A stretch of DNA of 64,000 nt from Streptomyces coacervatus (GCF_029223485.1 NZ_JARHTP010000016.1:124001-188000), one strand, 5' to 3'; positions 41,527-50,263 are shown, counted from the first letter of the stretch. Notes: generated by a model not told the origin, from the letters alone. Numbers and translations are program-made.

Positions 41527-42552
41527 ATGCGCATTGGTGTCCTCACGTCCGGCGGCGACTGCCCCGGCCTGAACGCCGTCATCCGGTCCGTCGTGCACCG
41601 CGCCGTCGTCGACCACGGCGACGAGGTCATCGGCTTCCGGGACGGCTGGAAGGGCCTCCTGGAGTGCGACTACCTCAAGCTCGACCTCGACGCGGTGGGC
41701 GGCATCCTGGCCCGCGGCGGCACCATCCTCGGCTCCTCCCGCGTCCAGCCCTCCCATCTGCGGGACGGCGTGCAGCGGGCCAAGGGCCATGTCGAGGAGC
41801 TCGGCCTCGACGCGATCATCCCCATCGGCGGTGAGGGCACGCTGAAGGCGGCCCGGCTGATGTACGACAGCGGGCTGCCGATCGTCGGCGTCCCGAAGAC
41901 CATCGACAACGACATCGCCGTCACGGACGTCACCTTCGGCTTCGACACGGCCGTCGGCGTCGCGACCGAGGCGCTGGACCGGCTGAAGACCACCGCCGAG
42001 TCGCACCAGCGGGTGCTCGTCGTCGAGGTCATGGGCCGGCACACCGGCTGGATCGCGCTGCACTCCGGCATGGCGGCCGGCGCCCACGCCATCGTCGTAC
42101 CTGAACGGCCCTTCGACATCGAGGAGTTGGCCAGGCGGGTCGGCGAGCGGTTCGAGGCCGGCAAGCGGTTCGCGATCGTCGTCGCGGCGGAGGGGGCCAA
42201 GCCCAAGGCCGGGTCGATGGAGTTCGACGAGGGCGGCAAGGACATCTACGGGCACGAGCGGTTCGCCGGGATCGCGCGTCAGCTCTCCATCGAGTTGGAG
42301 GAGCGGCTGGGGAAGGAAGCGCGGCCGGTGATTCTCGGGCACGTCCAGCGGGGTGGTACGCCGACTGCGTACGACCGCGTGCTCGCCACGCGCTTCGGGT
42401 GGCATGCGGTGGAGGCGGTGCATCGGGGTGAGTTCGGCAAGATGACCGCGCTGCGTGGTACGGACATCGTGATGGTGCCGTTGGCCGCCGCCGTGGAGAC
42501 GCTGAAGACGGTTCCCGTCGAGCGGTACGACGAGGCGGAGTGCGTGCTCTGA
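41527..42552 (+). CDS. pfkA: 6-phosphofructokinase
   Basis: A 341-residue phosphofructokinase for the committed step of glycolysis. It has TSGGDCPGLNAVIR at the N-terminus, GGEGT (Gly at about 104, which favours ATP over pyrophosphate), PKTIDND and the GRHTGWIAL block, typical of actinobacterial ATP-PFKs of group III. Streptomyces carry multiple paralogues. Terminator and repeat copy 5 follow. Confidence 0.95.
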   Translation: MRIGVLTSGGDCPGLNAVIRSVVHRAVVDHGDEVIGFRDGWKGLLECDYLKLDLDAVGGILARGGTILGSSRVQPSHLRDGVQRAKGHVEELGLDAIIPIGGEGTLKAARLMYDSGLPIVGVPKTIDNDIAVTDVTFGFDTAVGVATEALDRLKTTAESHQRVLVVEVMGRHTGWIALHSGMAAGAHAIVVPERPFDIEELARRVGERFEAGKRFAIVVAAEGAKPKAGSMEFDEGGKDIYGHERFAGIARQLSIELEERLGKEARPVILGHVQRGGTPTAYDRVLATRFGWHAVEAVHRGEFGKMTALRGTDIVMVPLAAAVETLKTVPVERYDEAECVL

Positions 42553-42584
42553 TTTTCGCCGTGGCGCGATAGGAGCGTTGCAGG

Positions 42585-42626
42585 CTGCGGGTGATTCGTG
42601 GCTGGTCGCGCAGTTCCCCGCGCCCC
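42585..42626 (-). repeat. 42-bp intergenic repeat, copy 5
   Basis: Minus-strand copy between pfkA and ctaG, ends and core intact. It precedes a strong hairpin by 14 bases, so here it lies between the pfkA stop and its terminator. Confidence 0.85.
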
Positions 42627-42640
42627 TGGGGGGTTGCAGT

Positions 42641-42670
42641 TGCCCCCGGTCGTAGACGTGACCGGGGGCA
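42641..42670. terminator. Perfect stem-loop terminator after pfkA
   Basis: Perfect 11-base arms TGCCCCCGGTC (42641-42651) and GACCGGGGGCA (42660-42670) with an 8-base loop, 88 bases past the pfkA stop. Confidence 0.7.
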
Positions 42671-42675
42671 GTTCT

Positions 42676-42695
42676 AGTCTGTGAGCGGACAGACT
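42676..42695 (+). promoter_or_regulatory. Inverted repeat upstream of ctaG
   Basis: Perfect 7-base arms AGTCTGT and ACAGACT with a 6-base spacer, 31 bases before the ATG. A TAGTCT hexamer at 42675-42680 overlaps the left arm and could be a -10 box, so a bound protein would block it. Confidence 0.45.
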
Positions 42696-42726
42696 TGCAC
42701 AACCCCCACGAATCAGGAGCCGTTGG

Positions 42727-43677
42727 ATGGATCACAGCGCGCACGGCATGACCATGGATCTGCCGCCGTTCACGCTGGGGCGGGGTCTTCAGTGGTCTGC
42801 GGAACCGTTCTTTCTTGTGGCCTGCGTGGTGGGGCTCGGGCTGTATGCGTACGGCGTGGTGCGGTTGCGGCGGCGCGGGGACAAGTGGTCGGCGGCGCGG
42901 ACGGTGTCGTTCGTCCTCGGTGTGCTGACCATCGGGCTCGTGATGTGCACGAAGCTCAACGACTACGGCATGGTCATGTTCAGCGTGCACATGGTGCAGC
43001 ACATGATCATCAGCATGCTGTCGCCGATCCTGATCCTGCTCGGCGCCCCGGTCACCCTGGCCCTGCGCGCGCTGCCGACCGCCGGCAAGGGCCGCAAGGG
43101 TCCGCGTGAGCTGCTGCTGATGCTGCTGCACAGCCGGTACATGCGGATCATCACGCATCCGGCGTTCACCATTCCGCTGTTCATCGCGAGTCTGTACGCG
43201 CTGTATTTCACACCGATCTTCGACTTCCTGATGGGCTCCAAGGCGGGGCACATCGCGATGATGGTGCACTTCCTCGCCGTGGGTGTCGTCTTCTTCTGGC
43301 CGATCATCGGGGTGGATCCCGGGCCGCAGCGGCCGGGTTATCTGATGCGGATGCTGGAACTGTTCGCGGGCATGCCGTTCCATGCGTTCTTCGGTATCGC
43401 GCTGATGATGGCGTCGACGCCGATGGTGGAGACGTTCAAGAACCCGCCCGCCTCGCTCGGTATCGAGGCGCTCTCCGACCAGACCGCGGCCGGCGGCATC
43501 GCGTGGGCGTTCAGCGAGATTCCCTCCGTACTGGTCCTGCTCGCCCTGCTGTTCCAGTGGTACGGCTCCGAGCAGCGGCAGGCCAGGCGCAAGGACCGGG
43601 CCGCCGACCGTGACGGCGACAAGGAACTCGAGGCATACAACGCCTATTTGGCCTCATTGAACGCACGCGGGCGTTGA
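42727..43677 (+). CDS. ctaG: Cytochrome c oxidase assembly protein (CtaG/caa3 type)
   Basis: A 316-residue integral membrane protein with about seven transmembrane helices. The family signature lies in FSVHMVQHMIISMLSP and MMVHFLAVGVVFFWPIIGVDP; His-rich segments (SVHMVQHM, MDHSAHGM) suggest copper handling. It is needed to load copper in cytochrome oxidase. The start is the ATG at 42727. It stands as a single transcription unit. Confidence 0.9.
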   Translation: MDHSAHGMTMDLPPFTLGRGLQWSAEPFFLVACVVGLGLYAYGVVRLRRRGDKWSAARTVSFVLGVLTIGLVMCTKLNDYGMVMFSVHMVQHMIISMLSPILILLGAPVTLALRALPTAGKGRKGPRELLLMLLHSRYMRIITHPAFTIPLFIASLYALYFTPIFDFLMGSKAGHIAMMVHFLAVGVVFFWPIIGVDPGPQRPGYLMRMLELFAGMPFHAFFGIALMMASTPMVETFKNPPASLGIEALSDQTAAGGIAWAFSEIPSVLVLLALLFQWYGSEQRQARRKDRAADRDGDKELEAYNAYLASLNARGR

Positions 43678-43744
43678 AGGCTTCGCCATTCGGCAGCTTT
43701 CAGTAGCATGAAGTGCATTGGGGGAACCGCCGGGGGGAGCGGTG

Positions 43745-45106
43745 ATGACACTTCGTGCATTTATGCAAGGGGCCGGAAAATCGGCGATTCGAAAGGTCGC
43801 CGTCCTACTCGTTTTCTTACTGGCGCTCAGCGGGTGTGATCGAAACACGCCGCTGCTGGTCGTGAAGGCGGTGGCCGCGGGAGTTCCGTCTCTCGCGCCT
43901 TTCTTCGACGAGGGCAGCGGGCTGGGCCATGACGCCGCGGTCAGGCCGCAAGTGGTACGCGGCAGTCTGCAGCAGGGGGACACGCCCGGGTTGTACGGGG
44001 GCACGCGGAAGCCGACCATCTGCGATGTCAAGCAGCTCAAGGCGTTCCTCACGGATCCCGGGAATCATCTGAAGGCGCAGGCGTGGGCGACTGCGCTGGA
44101 CATCACGACGGATGAGATTCCGGGATATCTGGACCGGCTCACTCCTGTTCTCCTGCGTCACGACACTCTCGTTCAGAATCACGACTACAAGAAGGGAAAG
44201 GCTGTTCCCTTCAACTCCTTGCTTCAGGCGGGAATCGCCGTTCTCGTGGACGAACAGGGACTTCCGGCTGTGAAGTGCTCGTGCGGAAATCCGCTCCGTC
44301 CCTTCACGGGTGACACGAACCGGATTTCGGTCAAGTTCGAGGACGGCACCAAGAAGTGGCCGGGATATCAGCGTTCCTCGGTGGTGGCCGTGCAGCCGGC
44401 AGCCCGGGAAATGCAGCGGCTCGCCCTGATCGACGTCGACAATCCCGCCGTGGGCATCGACCGGCCGGTCGGCACGACGGGCGCGCACGACAAGACCTTC
44501 AACGCGAGCAGGCACCATGCGGTGCCCCGGCTCGCCGGGAGGAGTTTCAGGGACGCGCGCCGACTGCTGGCCGACGAGGGGCTGGCGGTCGGGTACGACG
44601 GGCGGACGAGGCCGCCGGACGGTGCGCGGGTGACGGCGTCAGACCCGCCGGCCGGGCGCGAGCTGGGGTTCGGGGAGTATGTGACGCTGAGTGTGGCCGG
44701 GGGGACGTCCGAGGGGGCCAGCACTCCCCCGGTGCCCTCGACCTCCGGGCCGTCCACGGCACCGCCGTCGTCGTCATCGTCATCGCCGACGTCGTCGCCG
44801 GTCTCCCCGTCCTCCCCGTCGAGCAGCGGGCCCGGGCCGTCGTCCTCCGCGCCGACGTCGAGCGCGCCGCCGAGCTCCAAGTCGCCCCCGTCTAGTGCGC
44901 CGCCCGGTTCGCCGTCGACGACGATCAGCTCGCCCCCGGTCAGCGCCCCGGTGACGAGCAGCGCACCCCCGCCCAGCGCCTCGGTCACGACGAGCGCACC
45001 GCCGCCCGGGACCACGAGCGCTCCGGGCATGAGCGAGCCGGCGAGCAGCGCACCCGCCACGAGTGAGCCCGCGTCTTCGGGGCCCGCCTCGATCGCGATC
45101 ACATAG
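43745..45106 (+). CDS. Lipoprotein with PASTA-like domain and Ser/Pro-rich tail (DUF6777-like)
   Basis: A 453-residue exported lipoprotein. The signal ends in the lipobox LALSGC, with lipidation at the Cys. Next comes a conserved region (about 40-240) resembling DUF6777, then a PASTA-type fold (VPRLAGRSFRDARRLLADEG, about 257-320) and a long low-complexity Ser/Pro/Thr stretch (about 320-450). PASTA domains bind cell-wall fragments. Codon 25 is TTA (43817-43819), requiring the bldA tRNA, and the first 600 bases have lower GC than neighbours. It precedes a Ser/Thr kinase by 28 bases. Confidence 0.8.
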   Translation: MTLRAFMQGAGKSAIRKVAVLLVFLLALSGCDRNTPLLVVKAVAAGVPSLAPFFDEGSGLGHDAAVRPQVVRGSLQQGDTPGLYGGTRKPTICDVKQLKAFLTDPGNHLKAQAWATALDITTDEIPGYLDRLTPVLLRHDTLVQNHDYKKGKAVPFNSLLQAGIAVLVDEQGLPAVKCSCGNPLRPFTGDTNRISVKFEDGTKKWPGYQRSSVVAVQPAAREMQRLALIDVDNPAVGIDRPVGTTGAHDKTFNASRHHAVPRLAGRSFRDARRLLADEGLAVGYDGRTRPPDGARVTASDPPAGRELGFGEYVTLSVAGGTSEGASTPPVPSTSGPSTAPPSSSSSSPTSSPVSPSSPSSSGPGPSSSAPTSSAPPSSKSPPSSAPPGSPSTTISSPPVSAPVTSSAPPPSASVTTSAPPPGTTSAPGMSEPASSAPATSEPASSGPASIAIT

Positions 45107-45134
45107 CGCCTCCGCAGAACCCGGGAGTCACCGG

Positions 45135-46979
45135 ATGCATCCAGGATCACCGACGTCGGGAGTGGGCCGGGTCATCGCCGGCCGTTATCTGCTGCTGAAC
45201 CGGCTCGGCAGCGGCGGCATGGGCCATGTCTGGCTCGCCCACGACCAGAGACTCGCCTGCGAGGTCGCGCTCAAGGAGATCGTGTTCCGCGACCCGGACC
45301 CGGCGGACGAGGAGCGGGAGGCACGGGTCGCGCGGGCCCGGGCGGAGGCCCGGCACGCGGCGGGGCTGCGCGGCCATCCGCATGTGGTGACGGTGCACGA
45401 CGTGCTGGAGCACGAGGGGCTGCCTTGGATCGTCATGGAGTACGTGGCGGGCGCCACCGACCTGCGCGACCTGGTCGAGCGGCGCGGCCCGCTCGCGCCC
45501 GCGGAGTGTGCCCGTATCGGGCTCGCCGTGCTGGACGCGCTGACTGCCGGGCACGAGCGGGGCGTGATGCACCGGGACGTGAAGCCGGCGAACATCCTGC
45601 TCGCGCCGGACCGCACCGGGGCGCCGTACGGCCGGATCCTGCTCACCGACTACGGCATCTCCGTGCAGCCGGACGCCGGTGAGACCCGGTACACGCTGGC
45701 GTCCGTGCTGGTGGGGACGTCGGGGTATCTGGCGCCGGAGCGCGCCACGGGCGGGCCGCCGACCCCGGCCGCCGACCTGTTCTCGCTGGGCTGCACGCTC
45801 TACCACGGCGTCGAGGGCCACGGTCCCTTCGAGCGCGAGTCGCATCTCGCCGAGGTCACCGCGGTGGTCATGGAGGAGCCGCGTCCGGCCGTGCGCGCCG
45901 GTGCGTTGAGCCCCGTACTGCAGGCCCTGCTGGTGAAGGATCCGGGGCAGCGGCTGTCCGCCACGGAGGCGGAGGCGGCGCTGTCGCGGATCGTCACGCC
46001 GCAGGCCGAGGCGTACGCCCGCACGCAGACCGACCTGGGTTCGCAGCCGCCGTGGGCCGGGGTGGCAGCTGCGCCTGCTCCTCCTCCGCCCGGTCCCGGG
46101 CCCGGGGCGGACGGCTTCGGGCCGGTCGTGGTGTCCGGGCCCGCGCACCGGCGCCGCGAGCTCCCGAGGGCCCTGCGGGCGGTCCTCGCCGCCTCGCTCG
46201 GGCTGGTGCTGGCCCTGGGCGGGGTCTGGTACGCCGTGGCGCACCAGAAGAACGGCGGGGACGGGGCGGCGTCGCCGTACGGGTCGGCCGTCGGACTCGC
46301 CGAGCCGCTCAAGGACGGGGAGTGTGTGCTCGCCGACTGGTCGGGCTCGGCGCGTTTCCAGGGTGTGCCCCGGCTGACGCCGGATCCGACCTGCCGGGAC
46401 AAGGCGCCCGACGGGCAGGTGATGGCGTTCGTGACGGCCGCGTCCGCGGATGAGGCGCGCAGGCTGGGGCCGGCGCGGTGCGAGGAGCGGACGCAGGAGA
46501 TCCGGGAGGGGCTGGCGGATGTCCGCAGCGTCGCCGTCGTGCCGACCGGGGCCGGGTTCGAGGCCGCGGGACGGCGCACCGCCTGTCTGGTGCTGGGCGC
46601 GCACGGGCCGGTGTACGGGCCGCTCGGCGAGCAGCGCAAGCTCGGCTCGGACTTCGCCGACACGGCGAACATGCAGCGCCGTGACTGCCTTCAGACCCGC
46701 TCCAACCGGGACGCCCGGCTGGTCTCCTGCAGCGGCCCGCACGACGAGCAGGTGCTCGGTTTCACCCGGCTGGGCAAGGACATCACGCTCACCGAGGCCC
46801 GTACGCAGTCGGACTCGGCGTGTGCCAAGGACGTGCCGCCGCGGGACTACGGCTTCGACCCGTCGGTGTACACGGCCGGTTCCTGGACCAGCGCGGGCCC
46901 GTGGAAGTCGGGCACGCATTTCGTCGTCTGCACCGTCCGGGAGCAGAACGGGGGCACCATGGAGGGGGACGAATCCTGA
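45135..46979 (+). CDS. Membrane Ser/Thr protein kinase (PknB-like)
   Basis: A 614-residue kinase. The cytoplasmic kinase domain (about 15-290) has the glycine loop GSGGMGHVWLA, Lys-47 in VALKEIVF, HRDVKPAN (146-153), a TDYGIS in place of the common DFG, and LVGTSGYLAPE in the activation loop. A Pro-rich linker precedes one transmembrane helix (about 347-370), and a C-terminal extracytoplasmic domain of about 240 residues with several cysteines. It probably senses an external signal. The upstream PASTA lipoprotein may be its partner or target. Confidence 0.9.
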   Translation: MHPGSPTSGVGRVIAGRYLLLNRLGSGGMGHVWLAHDQRLACEVALKEIVFRDPDPADEEREARVARARAEARHAAGLRGHPHVVTVHDVLEHEGLPWIVMEYVAGATDLRDLVERRGPLAPAECARIGLAVLDALTAGHERGVMHRDVKPANILLAPDRTGAPYGRILLTDYGISVQPDAGETRYTLASVLVGTSGYLAPERATGGPPTPAADLFSLGCTLYHGVEGHGPFERESHLAEVTAVVMEEPRPAVRAGALSPVLQALLVKDPGQRLSATEAEAALSRIVTPQAEAYARTQTDLGSQPPWAGVAAAPAPPPPGPGPGADGFGPVVVSGPAHRRRELPRALRAVLAASLGLVLALGGVWYAVAHQKNGGDGAASPYGSAVGLAEPLKDGECVLADWSGSARFQGVPRLTPDPTCRDKAPDGQVMAFVTAASADEARRLGPARCEERTQEIREGLADVRSVAVVPTGAGFEAAGRRTACLVLGAHGPVYGPLGEQRKLGSDFADTANMQRRDCLQTRSNRDARLVSCSGPHDEQVLGFTRLGKDITLTEARTQSDSACAKDVPPRDYGFDPSVYTAGSWTSAGPWKSGTHFVVCTVREQNGGTMEGDES

Positions 46980-46992
46980 GGAGGGTGTTGCG

Positions 46993-47163
46993 ATGCCCGG
47001 TTCCACGGACGGTTCTACCAAGGCAATGGGGGCGATCACGGTCGGCGGACTCGTCGTGGTGACCGCCTACACGGTGGCCCTCGGCTCCAACGGCTGGCTG
47101 TGGTTCGGCTGGGTCGTGCTGGGTCTGCTCACCCTGGGGATGGTCGCCTCACGCAGCACATGA
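46993..47163 (+). CDS. Small membrane protein, 56 residues
   Basis: A 56-residue protein with two hydrophobic segments (AITVGGLVVVTAYTVAL and WLWFGWVVLGLLTLGMVA). GAGGAGG lies 8 bases before the ATG, and it starts 13 bases after the kinase stop, so it is probably cotranscribed. No family recognised. Confidence 0.65.
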   Translation: MPGSTDGSTKAMGAITVGGLVVVTAYTVALGSNGWLWFGWVVLGLLTLGMVASRST

Positions 47164-47202
47164 CACTTCCGGGGAAAGTGACACATCGACGGCTCCTGCC
47201 GC

Positions 47203-48417
47203 TCATTCCTCGGTCAGCCGCCCGGCCGAGTGCACCCCAGGCTGGTACTTCGGCAACCGGGCGGTGATCTTCATGCCCGCTCCTACGGCGGTCTCGATGA
47301 CGAGCCCGTAGTCGTCGCCGTAGACCTGGCGCAGCCGGTCGTCGACGTTGGACAGCCCGATGCCGCCCGAGGGGCTGACCTCGCCGGCGAGGATGCGGCG
47401 CAGCAGGTCGGGGTCCATTCCGGCGCCGTCGTCCTCGATGACGACCAGGGCCTCGGCGCCGGCGTCCTGTGCGGTGATGCTGATGTGGCTCTTGCCGGCT
47501 GGTGCGGTCTTCCCTTCCAGGCCGTGCTTGACCGCGTTCTCGACGAGCGGCTGCAGGCACAGGAAGGGCAGAGCAACCGGGAGCACCTCGGGGGCGATCT
47601 GCAGGGTGACGGACAGACGGTCGCCGAACCGTGCCCGCACCAGCGCCAAGTAGTGGTCGATGGCGTGGAGTTCGTCGGCGAGGGTGGTGAAGTCGCCGTG
47701 TCTGCGGAACGAGTAGCGGGTGAAGTCGGCGAATTCGAGGAGCAGTTCGCGGGCGCGTTCGGGGTCGGTGCGGACGAAACTCGCTATCACCGCGAGTGAG
47801 TTGAAGATGAAGTGCGGCGAGATCTGGGCCCTGAGGGCCTTGATCTCCGCCTCGATCAGGCGGGTGCGGGACTGGTCGAGATCGGCCAGCTCCAACTGGA
47901 CGCTCACCCAGCGGGCGACCTCCCCGGCGGCCCGGACGAGGACGGCGGACTCGCGGGGCGCGCAGGCGACCAGCGCGCCGTGCACGCGGTCGTCGACGGT
48001 GAGCGGGGCGACGACGGCCCAGCGCACCTGGCAGTCCGGGTCGGGGCACTTGAGGCGGAAGGCCTCGCCACGGCCGGTCTCCAGCGGTCCGGCGAGGCGC
48101 TCCATGATCTCGCCGCGGTGATGGCCGCCCACGCCGTCCCAGACCAGCACCTCTTTCTGGTCCGTCAGGCACAGTGCGTCCGTGCCGAGGAGGGTGCGCA
48201 GCCTGCGGGCGGACTTACGGGCGGTCTCCTCCGTCAGCCCGGCCCGCAGCGGGGGCGCGGCGAGGGAGGCAGTGTGCAGCGTCTGGAAGGTGGCGTGCTC
48301 GACGGGCGTACCGAGGCCGCCGAGACTCTCCGGGCGCGCCGTACGCCGCCCGAGCCAGAACCCGGCGGCCAGCAGCGGGAGTACGGCCACGCACAGGCCG
48401 GCGAGAAATCCACTCAT
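47203..48417 (-). CDS. LytS/YehU-type sensor histidine kinase
   Basis: A 404-residue kinase. One N-terminal membrane helix (about 3-22), a GAF-like region (about 60-190), then the His_kinase domain with QISPHFIFNSLAVI (phosphorylated His) and an ATPase domain with VENAVKHGLEG, DDGAGMDP and GGIGLSNVDDRL. LytS kinases pair with LytTR regulators; the partner lies at 50634-51383 on the same strand, separated by a DUF485-like gene and a symporter. The set probably controls uptake by the symporter. Confidence 0.9.
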   Translation of the reverse strand: MSGFLAGLCVAVLPLLAAGFWLGRRTARPESLGGLGTPVEHATFQTLHTASLAAPPLRAGLTEETARKSARRLRTLLGTDALCLTDQKEVLVWDGVGGHHRGEIMERLAGPLETGRGEAFRLKCPDPDCQVRWAVVAPLTVDDRVHGALVACAPRESAVLVRAAGEVARWVSVQLELADLDQSRTRLIEAEIKALRAQISPHFIFNSLAVIASFVRTDPERARELLLEFADFTRYSFRRHGDFTTLADELHAIDHYLALVRARFGDRLSVTLQIAPEVLPVALPFLCLQPLVENAVKHGLEGKTAPAGKSHISITAQDAGAEALVVIEDDGAGMDPDLLRRILAGEVSPSGGIGLSNVDDRLRQVYGDDYGLVIETAVGAGMKITARLPKYQPGVHSAGRLTEE

Positions 48418-48475
48418 GCCTTCACCTCCGCCCGTAGGGCCTGTGTCGGAACTCCGGTGCAATGGCGCCCCATAA

Positions 48476-48542
48476 GGGGCGCGGGGCTGTATCGATATGC
48501 GGCTCCGCCGCGTGGGCGCGACCAGCCCCCAGAAGCCCGCAG
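48476..48542 (+). repeat. Long (67-bp) variant of the intergenic repeat, copy 6
   Basis: Has the same GGGGCGCGGGG start, GCGCGACCAGCC core and CCCGCAG end. The AACT between start and core is replaced by a 29-base segment containing GCGGCTCCGCCGC, which forms its own hairpin. It lies between the symporter stop and the histidine kinase start. Confidence 0.8.
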
Positions 48543-48547
48543 GTTCA

Positions 48548-50263
48548 TCACAGCGCCCGCAACGGAGTGCTCAGTTCCTCCGGCAGATGGAATCTGGCCA
48601 AGATCGCCTCGGTCCCGCCCGGCACCCGCCCCGGGGTGGCCAACGACACCAGCACCATGGTGAGGAAACCGAGCGGCACCGACCAGAGCGCCGGCCAGGC
48701 CAGTAAAGCGTGCAGTGGGCCCGTGCCCGGGAAGCCCGCCATCGTCGCGGCCACCGACACGAACGCCGAACCACCGCCGATCAGCATCCCGGCGGCCGCA
48801 CCCGGCGGGGTCAGCCGCCGCCACCAGATGCCCAGGACCAGCAGCGGGCAGAAGGACGAGGCGGACACGGCGAAAGCCAGCCCGACGGCGTCGGCGACCG
48901 GCAGCCCGCCGACGATGACGCTGGCGGCGAGCGGTACGGCCATGGAGAGCACCGTGCCGAGCCTGAAGTGCCTTACGCCGCGCGTCGGGAGGACGTCCTG
49001 GGTGAGCACCCCGGCGACGGCCATGGTCAGCCCGGAGGCCGTGGACAGGAACGCGGCGAAGGCGCCGCCCGCCACCAGCGCGCCCAGCAGGTCGCCGCCG
49101 ACGCCGCCGATCATGCGGTCGGGCAGCAGCAGGACGGCGGCGTCCGCGTTGCCGGTGAGGGTGAGTTCGGGGGTGTAGAGCCTGCCGAGGGCGCCGTAGA
49201 GGGGCGGCAGGAGGTAGAAGGCGCCGATCAGGCCGAGCACGGCCACCGTGGTGCGGCGGGCGGCGACACCGTGCGGGCTGGTGTAGAAGCGGACGACGAC
49301 GTGCGGCAGCCCCATGGTGCCGAGGAAGGTGGCGAGGATCAGCCCGTATGTGGCGTACAGCGGGCGTTCCTCGCGGCTCGCGGCCAGCGAGGTCGACATG
49401 CCGCCGTTGGTGCCTCGGTCGGCGGCCGGGACGGTGCTGCCCTTGGCGAAGGTCAGCCGGGCGCCCTGCTCGATGTGGTGGGTGCCGGTGGGGAGCCGGA
49501 TCCGCCGGCCGTCGTGGGTGCGGCCGTCGACCGTGCCGGTGACGGTGACCGTGAGCGGCCGGTCCAGTTTCAGGTCGAGGCTGTCGTCGATGCGTACGAC
49601 GCGCTGTTCGCGGAAGGTCGCCGGTTCCGCGAAGGCGTGGCGGGGCGCGCCGTCGCCCTGCCAGGCGAGGACCAGGAACAGGGCGGGGACGAGCAGCGCG
49701 GTCAGCTTGAGCCAGTACTGGAAGGCCTGCACGAAGGTGATGCTGCGCATCCCGCCGGCGGCGACGGTGGCGACCACGACGACGGCGACGATCAGCCCGC
49801 CGAGTGAGCTGGGCGCGCCGGTCAGCACCGTCAACGTCAGCCCTGCGCCCTGGAGTTGGGGCAGCAGATACAGCCAGCCGACGCCGACCACGAAGGCCCC
49901 CGCCAGCCGCCGTACCGCATGCGAGGCGAGCCGGGCCTCGGCGAAGTCGGGCAGTGTGTAGGCGCCGGAGCGGCGCAGCGGGGCGGCGACGAACAGGAGC
50001 AGGACCAGATAGCCGGCGGTGTAGCCGACGGGGTACCAGAGCATGTCGGGGCCCTGCACCAGGACCAGGCCCGCGATGCCCAGGAAGGAGGCGGCGGAGA
50101 GGTATTCACCGCTGATGGCGGCCGCGTTGAGGCGGGGGCCGACGGTGCGGGAGGCGACGTAGAAGTCGGAGGTGGTGCGGGATATGCGCAGGCCGAACGC
50201 GCCGACCAGGACGGTCGCCACGACCACCAGAGCGACCGCCGGCACTGCGTAACTGGAGTTCAT
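48548..50263 (-). CDS. Sodium:solute symporter family protein (cation acetate symporter-like)
   Basis: A 571-residue transporter of the SSS family with about 13 transmembrane helices. Conserved segments: SGEYLSAASFLGIAGLV near residue 55 and AFAVSASSFCPLLVLGIWW near the end. An unusual soluble insertion of about 95 residues (about 200-298) lies between helices. The start at 50263 overlaps the stop of the DUF485-like gene (ATGA). ActP-like transporters take up acetate or other short monocarboxylates, which fits the partner. Confidence 0.88.
   Translation of the reverse strand: MNSSYAVPAVALVVVATVLVGAFGLRISRTTSDFYVASRTVGPRLNAAAISGEYLSAASFLGIAGLVLVQGPDMLWYPVGYTAGYLVLLLFVAAPLRRSGAYTLPDFAEARLASHAVRRLAGAFVVGVGWLYLLPQLQGAGLTLTVLTGAPSSLGGLIVAVVVVATVAAGGMRSITFVQAFQYWLKLTALLVPALFLVLAWQGDGAPRHAFAEPATFREQRVVRIDDSLDLKLDRPLTVTVTGTVDGRTHDGRRIRLPTGTHHIEQGARLTFAKGSTVPAADRGTNGGMSTSLAASREERPLYATYGLILATFLGTMGLPHVVVRFYTSPHGVAARRTTVAVLGLIGAFYLLPPLYGALGRLYTPELTLTGNADAAVLLLPDRMIGGVGGDLLGALVAGGAFAAFLSTASGLTMAVAGVLTQDVLPTRGVRHFRLGTVLSMAVPLAASVIVGGLPVADAVGLAFAVSASSFCPLLVLGIWWRRLTPPGAAAGMLIGGGSAFVSVAATMAGFPGTGPLHALLAWPALWSVPLGFLTMVLVSLATPGRVPGGTEAILARFHLPEELSTPLRAL

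Noticed and set aside
28942..42626. The 42-bp repeats as a CRISPR array
   Set aside because: Copies are thousands of bases apart, in both orientations, without spacers or cas genes.
44750..45100. Ser/Pro/Thr-rich tract as a possible frameshift artefact
   Set aside because: The frame stays open to a stop 28 bases before the kinase, and such tails are common in exported Streptomyces lipoproteins.
45147..47039. Long frame antisense to the Ser/Thr kinase
   Set aside because: The plus strand encodes a complete kinase with all motifs; the reverse frame is low-complexity.
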